Assembly (NCBI GenBank): GCA_947627265.1
Contig: CANQVM010000005.1
Span: 1-45,601, forward strand
Direction: 5' to 3'
Source of the DNA: an uncultured Clostridia bacterium
Lineage (GTDB): Bacteria > Bacillota > Clostridia > TANB77 > CAG-508
DNA length: 45,601 nucleotides
This document shows positions 40,215-45,601 of the stretch, piece by piece. How positions within the stretch are numbered: position 1 is the stretch's first letter; the number at the start of each line of letters is the position of its first letter. The position numbers and the translations under genes were made by a program. The notes beneath the pieces are model-generated. The model was not told where the DNA came from, made no database searches, and saw only the letters and a program-made list of their open reading frames with translations.

Positions 40215-40769
40215 ATGGGAATAAATGTTGATTCAAAAGATTTACTACAAATATTAAATATTCCTAAAAGAAAAGTATTTATTATAGCTTTTGCAGTTAT
40301 GTTATTTACTGGATTGGTACTATTTCTTCCAGAAGAAGTTATTAATAAATTATATTTAAATGGAATAAAAAATAGTATAGGTACAATATTAGGAATTATA
40401 TTCTTAATATCTACAGTAATAATTGTAGTTTTACTTGCAGTTTTAGTTTTTGATTTCTTCAAGAAAAAGTATATTATAAAAGCTACCAAAAATAGAATAA
40501 AGAATTATTTATTAAATTGTAAAAATAAAGCTGTTATAGATATAATTAAATCATTATTAAGACAAGAAGACCATACTGGAAAATTACAAATAAATAGTGG
40601 AGCTGTTGCTGAATTAACACACAGAGGAATTATATCTTTAACGACTTCTAATAACCCAGTTGATTTTGGTTATGATAATGAAATGTATACAAATTATTTT
40701 TTACAACCATTTATAGTTGAGATAATAAGAGAAGATTCTGAATTAAAAAAGAAATTTAATTTAAAATAA
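40215..40769 (+). CDS. superinfection exclusion B-like membrane protein
   Basis: Two N-terminal TM helices followed by a cytoplasmic domain, SieB-like architecture. Confidence 0.6.
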   Translation: MGINVDSKDLLQILNIPKRKVFIIAFAVMLFTGLVLFLPEEVINKLYLNGIKNSIGTILGIIFLISTVIIVVLLAVLVFDFFKKKYIIKATKNRIKNYLLNCKNKAVIDIIKSLLRQEDHTGKLQINSGAVAELTHRGIISLTTSNNPVDFGYDNEMYTNYFLQPFIVEIIREDSELKKKFNLK

Positions 40770-40779
40770 AAAAACAATA

Positions 40780-40815
40780 CTATCCCATAGAGTAATTTCT
40801 ATGGGATAGTTATTT
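40780..40815. terminator. bidirectional terminator hairpin
   Basis: actatcccatagagtaatttctatgggatagt between convergent genes. Confidence 0.8.
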
Positions 40816-41530
40816 CTTTAAGGCTATCAATAATCCATTCATAAAATGTTTTGTTGATACTTCAGGATGTTTTTTTGTATCATCCATATAAAAGAATTTA
40901 TTTAAAGCTTGAGCAGAATTATTTCGATTCAAATTTTTCGTAGTTCCTCTCAAACAAGATTTAATTTTTTCAGGGGAGCATCCTTTTCTATAAGCAAGTG
41001 TCCTATGTATAACTGTTAAATTATCAAGTAAATATTCATCATAGTAGCACAATTCTATTGCTTCATTTAACACTTTAACATTATGAGAATAAGGATTCAA
41101 ATTTAATTGCAAAAGAATACCATAAAACTTTTCTTTTGGAAATTCTTCCAAGGTTAATTCATCTCTTAATCTGTCAATTGACCTTTTTAGTAAATCAAGG
41201 TCAGTCGGTTTTGGAAAAATTTCATAAACTTTTTTGGTATTCAGTAATTCTAATCGTAATCTGTCATCTCCTGAAACTACAATTACATTACACTTTATTT
41301 TGTTACCCTCATATAATGTAAGCTCATTTAATACTTCTAATCCGAGTCATCTTTGGTAATCCTAAATCTAATATAAAAATATCAGGTTTCAATTCTTTGT
41401 ACATTTCCAAAGCGGTTTGTCCATCATTAGCATATCCCACCAATTCAAATGATTCATCTTCTGTGATAATTTCTTGATAACGGATGAATAAAGATTCGTT
41501 ATCTTCTGCAACTAAAATGGTTGTTTTCAT
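40810..41530 (-). CDS. Spo0A-like response regulator, requires +1 frameshift at CGG (minus, 41344-41342)
   Basis: MKTTILVAEDNESLFIRYQEII...PDIFILDLGLPKMT|GLEVLNELTLYEGNKIKCNVIVVSGDDRL...FPKPTDLDLLKRSI...; Spo0A_C-like LNPYSHNVKVLNEAIELCYYDEYLLDNLTVIHRTLAYRKGCSPEKIKSCLR. Confidence 0.88.
41341..41344 (-). other. +1 frameshift site 7: ACT C GGA (T-G), opposite strand
   Basis: Minus-strand ATG ACT CGG ATT AGA AGT ATT AAA TGA; skipping C gives ATG ACT GGA TTA GAA GTA = MTGLEV. Confidence 0.88.
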
Positions 41531-41982
41531 TCATCTTACCTCCAAAAAAATATCATTTGCTAAGACCTTATAAGTATTAAATTATTGGTATTATATCACT
41601 AAAATTGCGTATTTTCAATATATGCAGGGGTTACATTTACATAAATTATTAAATGTTTTTTAATATTTTATACTAATGTCCACTTTTTAGCTCTTTTGTA
41701 CCCTTTTTAACCCATATGTAGCCAAAATAAGTTGGCTTTACTTAATCGTGTTATATATATAAGCACGGACAATAGTCTAAAATGAAGAAGGAATTATCTA
41801 AAGAAAACTAGGTAATACACTTAAGATTATTTTACGAACTTAATAATTGAATTTTATTTTAGATTATTGTTTGGAGGGGATATATATGTAGAAGTTGGAA
41901 TTGTATATTATATAAATACATAAATTATAATTCTTTCTTTGTTTTATGGCATTGTCCAATTTTAAAAGATTGGAGAATGAAT

Positions 41983-42408
41983 ATGGAAAGAAAGAATTAT
42001 TTAGTAGAGCCATTATCAAAAGAAGAAAAATCATATTTAAAAAAAATAATAATTAACACAAGAAAAAAATATATTAGAGATAATTACAATTATATTAACA
42101 GCACAAATGTGCAATTATTTAGTTGTGCTGATGTTGAGGCTGAATCTGTGCTTGAAGAAGTTCTTAATAAATGCGAAAGAGAAATTAAGTCTGCTATGGA
42201 ATTTGAAAAAGTAATGAGCAGTGAAAAATTATATGGTGTTGTTAAAGCATTGTCTTTTGAAGAAAAGATGGTGCTTTTTTCGTTGTATAAAGAAAACAAA
42301 ACAACAAATCAAATTGCATTAGAAATGAAAAAAGATAGGACAAGCATTTGGAGAATAAGGAACAAGGCATTAAACAAAATTATGAGAAGATTGATAGGAG
42401 GAGAATAA
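41983..42408 (+). CDS. sigma-70-like ICE regulatory protein
   Basis: LSFEEKMVLFSLYKENKTTNQIALEMKKDRTSIWRIRNKALNKI (region 4-like HTH). Confidence 0.75.
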   Translation: MERKNYLVEPLSKEEKSYLKKIIINTRKKYIRDNYNYINSTNVQLFSCADVEAESVLEEVLNKCEREIKSAMEFEKVMSSEKLYGVVKALSFEEKMVLFSLYKENKTTNQIALEMKKDRTSIWRIRNKALNKIMRRLIGGE

Positions 42409-42409
42409 A

Positions 42410-42577
42410 ATGTTTAATGAATTTAATTTATCTGATGATGCGATTATAAAAATAATAAAAGATTACAAACCATTAATTATTAATGCAAGTATTATAAATG
42501 ACAGATATGATGAGGATTTGGCACAGGAAATTCAAATTGAGATTTTTAGATATTTAAGTAAAAATAGAAAAATTTAA
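42410..42577 (+). CDS. small helix-turn-helix / sigma region 2-like ICE protein
   Basis: MFNEFNLSDDAIIKIIKDYKPLIINASIINDRYDEDLAQEIQIEIFRYLSKNRKI. Confidence 0.65.
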   Translation: MFNEFNLSDDAIIKIIKDYKPLIINASIINDRYDEDLAQEIQIEIFRYLSKNRKI

Positions 42578-42651
42578 AAAAATTTTCAAAAAATGCAACA
42601 TCCATAAATTTTTTGGGACTTCTATTAATAAATAAAAAAGGAGGAGAGTTT

Positions 42652-42849
42652 ATGGATGTTGATAATAATAAAGAATTATTTGACTTGGATACTGTAATTG
42701 ATTATGCACAACTTGCTTTTCATACATTAAAAAATAGTGCAACCGAAATTACACCGAAAGAGCTAAAAAGTGAAATTAAGATGTTGCATGATAAATTTGG
42801 AACTAAAGAAGTACGAAGACTAAACAGAATTATTATAAAAGGCAAATAA
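42652..42849 (+). CDS. small hypothetical ICE protein
   Basis: RBS aaaggaggagag; ATG 42652. Confidence 0.6.
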   Translation: MDVDNNKELFDLDTVIDYAQLAFHTLKNSATEITPKELKSEIKMLHDKFGTKEVRRLNRIIIKGK

Positions 42850-42924
42850 TAGGGCAAATAGAAATTTTCCCTATAGTCTTTTCAGCTATAAAAGTCTTTA
42901 GCAAAAAGTTGCAGGGGGTTACAT

Positions 42925-43344
42925 ATGGAAAGTAAAATTCTTGATATGTATTTTAAAGAAAAAATGAAACAAATTGATATTGCTACTGAACTTGGTGTTT
43001 CGAAATATAAGGTATCAAGAGTTATCGCTAAAGACCCAAGGAGCATAGAAGAAAAAGAAAATCGCAAGATTGAAAACAAAAAGAAACATATTGAATATAC
43101 CAAAAGTTATATGAAACAAAAATGGGCAAATCGAGAACAAGATAGTTATGCTATTGTTAATAATATGCACAATCAAGCAGTTAGAGAGTTGTCAGGTTCA
43201 AGGAATCACATTTCTAATAGAGCATTTAGAAATTGGAATTCTTCTATATATGAATTTAATAAAAGAACTAAATTTTATGTTTTAAAAAAAGGTATAACAG
43301 TTGGAGTAGATGTTCCTAAAAGAATAGATTGGCGAGGTGTTTAA
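42925..43344 (+). CDS. HTH DNA-binding protein
   Basis: MKQIDIATELGVSKYKVSRVI helix-turn-helix; RBS gcaggggg. Confidence 0.7.
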   Translation: MESKILDMYFKEKMKQIDIATELGVSKYKVSRVIAKDPRSIEEKENRKIENKKKHIEYTKSYMKQKWANREQDSYAIVNNMHNQAVRELSGSRNHISNRAFRNWNSSIYEFNKRTKFYVLKKGITVGVDVPKRIDWRGV

Positions 43345-43525
43345 ATTAATGTTAGGTAAAATATTAACAAACAATAGTCAAAAGACAAATAAAATAATAT
43401 TTGCAACAATAGAATTGAATCAATTAAAGAAAATATATGATGAAAATTTAATTGATAAAGACAAGTATTATTATCTAAAAGATGAAATTATAAAAGAATA
43501 TAAAGTTTTTTCTGAAATGATTTGA
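43337..43525 (+). CDS. small SHOCT-like protein
   Basis: LNQLKKIYDENLIDKDKYYYLKDEIIKEY. Confidence 0.5.
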   Translation: MFKLMLGKILTNNSQKTNKIIFATIELNQLKKIYDENLIDKDKYYYLKDEIIKEYKVFSEMI

Positions 43526-43554
43526 TTTTACCATTCAACAGAGTTAATATCACA
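43522..43554 (+). promoter_or_regulatory. promoter/operator of serine recombinase
   Basis: TTGATT-17-TAATAT with TTCAACAGAGTTAATATCACA repeat. Confidence 0.75.
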
Positions 43555-43595
43555 ACGTAGAGGAAAAACTTTAACAAACATATGGAGGTTGTTTT

Positions 43596-45386
43596 ATGCA
43601 AGTTAAGGTTATAAAAAAGTTAGATGGTATTGTTGATAGAACGACAGGAAAAGTTTTGTCAGGACGATTAAGAGTATGTGCATATTGCCGTGTTAGTACA
43701 GATGGTGAAGAACAATTAAATAGTTATGAATCTCAGAAAAAATATTATGACGAAAAGATTAATGCTAATAGCGATTGGTCATTTGCAGGAATATATGCAG
43801 ATGAAGCAATAACAGGAACATTGGATTATAAAAGAAATGATTTTATGAGAATGATAACTGATGCAATGGAAGGAAAATTTGATGTTATTATAACAAAATC
43901 TATTTCTAGATTTGCAAGAAATACTTTGGATACCTTAAAATATGTACGAAGATTAAAGGAAAGAAATATTGCAGTTATATTTGAAAAAGAAAACATCAAT
44001 ACTTTGGAAATGTCAGGAGAGTTTCTATTAACAATATTAAGTTCTATAGCACAACAAGAAAGTGAGAGTATTTCTGGAAATGTTAAATTAGGACTAAAAA
44101 TGAAGAAAGAAAGAGGTGAGCTTATTGGTTTCAACAAATGCTTAGGTTATGATTATGATAATGACAAAAAAGCATTAACCATTAATGAGAAAGAAAAGGA
44201 AATAGTAAAGTATATTTTTAAAAGATATTGTGAAGGGGCAGGTTCTACAATTATTTCAAGGGAACTAACTGAACTAGGATATGTACCACCAAAAGGTGGA
44301 AAAAGATGGTCAGAGTCAACAGTAAGACAAATTGTTAGAAATGAGAAGTATAAAGGGGATGTATTACAAGGAAAAACATATACTGTTGACCCAATTTCTC
44401 ATAAAAGAGTAACAAATCGTGGAGAGGAAGACAAATATTACATAGAAGGAAATCACGAAGCAATTATTCCTGCTGATGTATTTGACAAAGCACAAGCAAT
44501 TTTAGCTAAAAGATGTGGGGCAAGAGAAACAGGAAGAAGAAAAGGAAACTTAAGCAGAAAGTATCCATTTAGTAGTAGAATTTTTTGTGGATTTTGTGGA
44601 GCAGCATATGTTCGCAGAAATTTATATAGTAGTACATCTTATTCAAAAAGAGTATGGCAGTGTATGGAATATGTAAAGTCAGGCAAAACAAGTTGTTTAG
44701 AATCTAAAGTATTAAGAGAGGATATAATAGAAAGTTGTTTTGCGGAGGCATATCAAATATTATGCAAAAATAATAAAGATGTAATTAAAAGGTTTTTAGA
44801 AAGAATTGAAAATTTATTAAGTGATGACAAAATAAAATGTGCAATTAGAAAATTACAAGAGAAAAAGACACAATTAGAAACTAAATTAGATTCATTGCTA
44901 AATTTAATGATTGATGGTACAATAGACAAAGAGATATTTACAAACAAAAAGATTGAAATAAATAAAAAGATTAGAAAAGCAGATGAAGAAATCGAAAGAC
45001 TTGAATGCGAGTTACAAGACGAAAGGTCATTTGATGATGGTTTTAAAAAGATAAGTCAATTTTTTAAAAGTAATGATGTTAATGATGAATCTTTTGATAA
45101 AGATGTTTTTGAAGCATTAATTTACAAAGTGGTTATAGGCGAAAAAGATAAGGATGGAAATTGTAATCCTTATGTAATTCGTTTTATAATAAAAAATGGT
45201 ACAGAAGATAATTACAGATCAAGAAATGAAGGAATAATGAATACTTTGTTAGAAGACGATAATCTTATTTTAGATTTTGAGAGTTTTCAGAAGTTCGTTT
45301 CATTTCATAAACAGGAAGATGGAAGTTTAAGGAAAAATCTAGAAACAAAAGTAAGAGTTAAAGTTGAAATGAATAACGGCATCTGA
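43596..45386 (+). CDS. large serine recombinase (integrase)
   Basis: RVCAYCRVSTDGEEQLNSYESQKKYY...SISRFARNT...recombinase domain and zinc-ribbon CGFCGAAYVRR; C-terminal coiled coil. Confidence 0.95.
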   Translation: MQVKVIKKLDGIVDRTTGKVLSGRLRVCAYCRVSTDGEEQLNSYESQKKYYDEKINANSDWSFAGIYADEAITGTLDYKRNDFMRMITDAMEGKFDVIITKSISRFARNTLDTLKYVRRLKERNIAVIFEKENINTLEMSGEFLLTILSSIAQQESESISGNVKLGLKMKKERGELIGFNKCLGYDYDNDKKALTINEKEKEIVKYIFKRYCEGAGSTIISRELTELGYVPPKGGKRWSESTVRQIVRNEKYKGDVLQGKTYTVDPISHKRVTNRGEEDKYYIEGNHEAIIPADVFDKAQAILAKRCGARETGRRKGNLSRKYPFSSRIFCGFCGAAYVRRNLYSSTSYSKRVWQCMEYVKSGKTSCLESKVLREDIIESCFAEAYQILCKNNKDVIKRFLERIENLLSDDKIKCAIRKLQEKKTQLETKLDSLLNLMIDGTIDKEIFTNKKIEINKKIRKADEEIERLECELQDERSFDDGFKKISQFFKSNDVNDESFDKDVFEALIYKVVIGEKDKDGNCNPYVIRFIIKNGTEDNYRSRNEGIMNTLLEDDNLILDFESFQKFVSFHKQEDGSLRKNLETKVRVKVEMNNGI

Positions 45387-45601
45387 CATGTTCATGGTCA
45401 ACAATCAACCTTAACTTGACCTATCAATGGTCGCTTAACCACACATGTGGAGTGTGTGGCAGTGCTTAACCTTAAATAGTTTTGAAATCATTCTTACTGT
45501 AAAGATAGATAGTTTAAATGTTATAAAAATTATCTTTAATATCTAACTAAAATCTAACCAAAGTCAAATTTTAGATAGTGATATAAAAAATTGTAAATAT
45601 A

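Noticed and set aside
2228-41344. Classical slippery-sequence frameshifting (XXXYYYZ or homopolymer)
   Set aside because: P-site codons (CCT, GCA, CTT, GAA, ACA, ATA, ACT) share no slippery pattern; the only constant is CGGN in the A site.
2228-41344. CGG reassigned to another amino acid or stop without a shift
   Set aside because: 0-frame reading past CGG reaches a stop codon shortly at every site and loses family similarity, so simple reassignment does not restore the proteins.
1949-44947. Most minus-strand ORFs in the supplied track (e.g. 2433-2624, 16434-16700, 43826-44137)
   Set aside because: Antisense to well-supported genes, low-complexity translations, no RBS or family motifs.
1-45601. 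CRISPR array, rRNA or tRNA genes (including a candidate CGG-decoding or frameshift suppressor tRNA)
   Set aside because: No regularly spaced repeats and no cloverleaf/CCA-like structures recognised by eye; a tRNAscan run would be needed to exclude an unusual tRNA.

Overview
The window is a low-GC, Firmicutes-like integrative conjugative element (Tn1549/Tn916-type logic). It carries a MobP-type relaxase, RHH accessory protein, VirD4, VirB2-like, VirB6/TrbL, PrgI and VirB4 proteins, an M23 peptidase, a sortase and a CnaB surface protein. These are followed by a ~13 kb cargo array (DHH phosphoesterase, kinases, creatininase, HD, many GNATs, SAM methyltransferases), regulators and a terminal large serine recombinase. 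The most striking signal is a recurrent +1 frameshift. Seven apparent gene breaks (DUF3560-like protein, VirD4 twice, VirB6, VirB4, M23 peptidase, and a Spo0A-like response regulator on the opposite strand) all occur at an in-frame CGG codon. In every case, skipping only the C and reading the overlapping GGN as glycine restores the conserved protein family sequence at a conserved glycine. By manual scan these are the only in-frame CGG codons in any credible CDS, although dozens of CGG trinucleotides occur out of frame. This suggests CGG is not decoded as Arg here and acts as a programmed +1 frameshift (CGGN -> Gly) gating the conjugation machinery. Other notable items: a DNA methyltransferase inserted in virB4 between 8-bp direct repeats whose removal restores frame; a 737-bp tandem duplication with a diverged C-terminal half; a ribosomal protein bS6 paralog in the mobilisation operon; a large structured non-coding region; a shared promoter/operator repeat in front of the recombinase and a cargo-side gene; and an attenuator-like leader before a GNAT gene. 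All homology calls are from reading motifs by eye; no database search was run.
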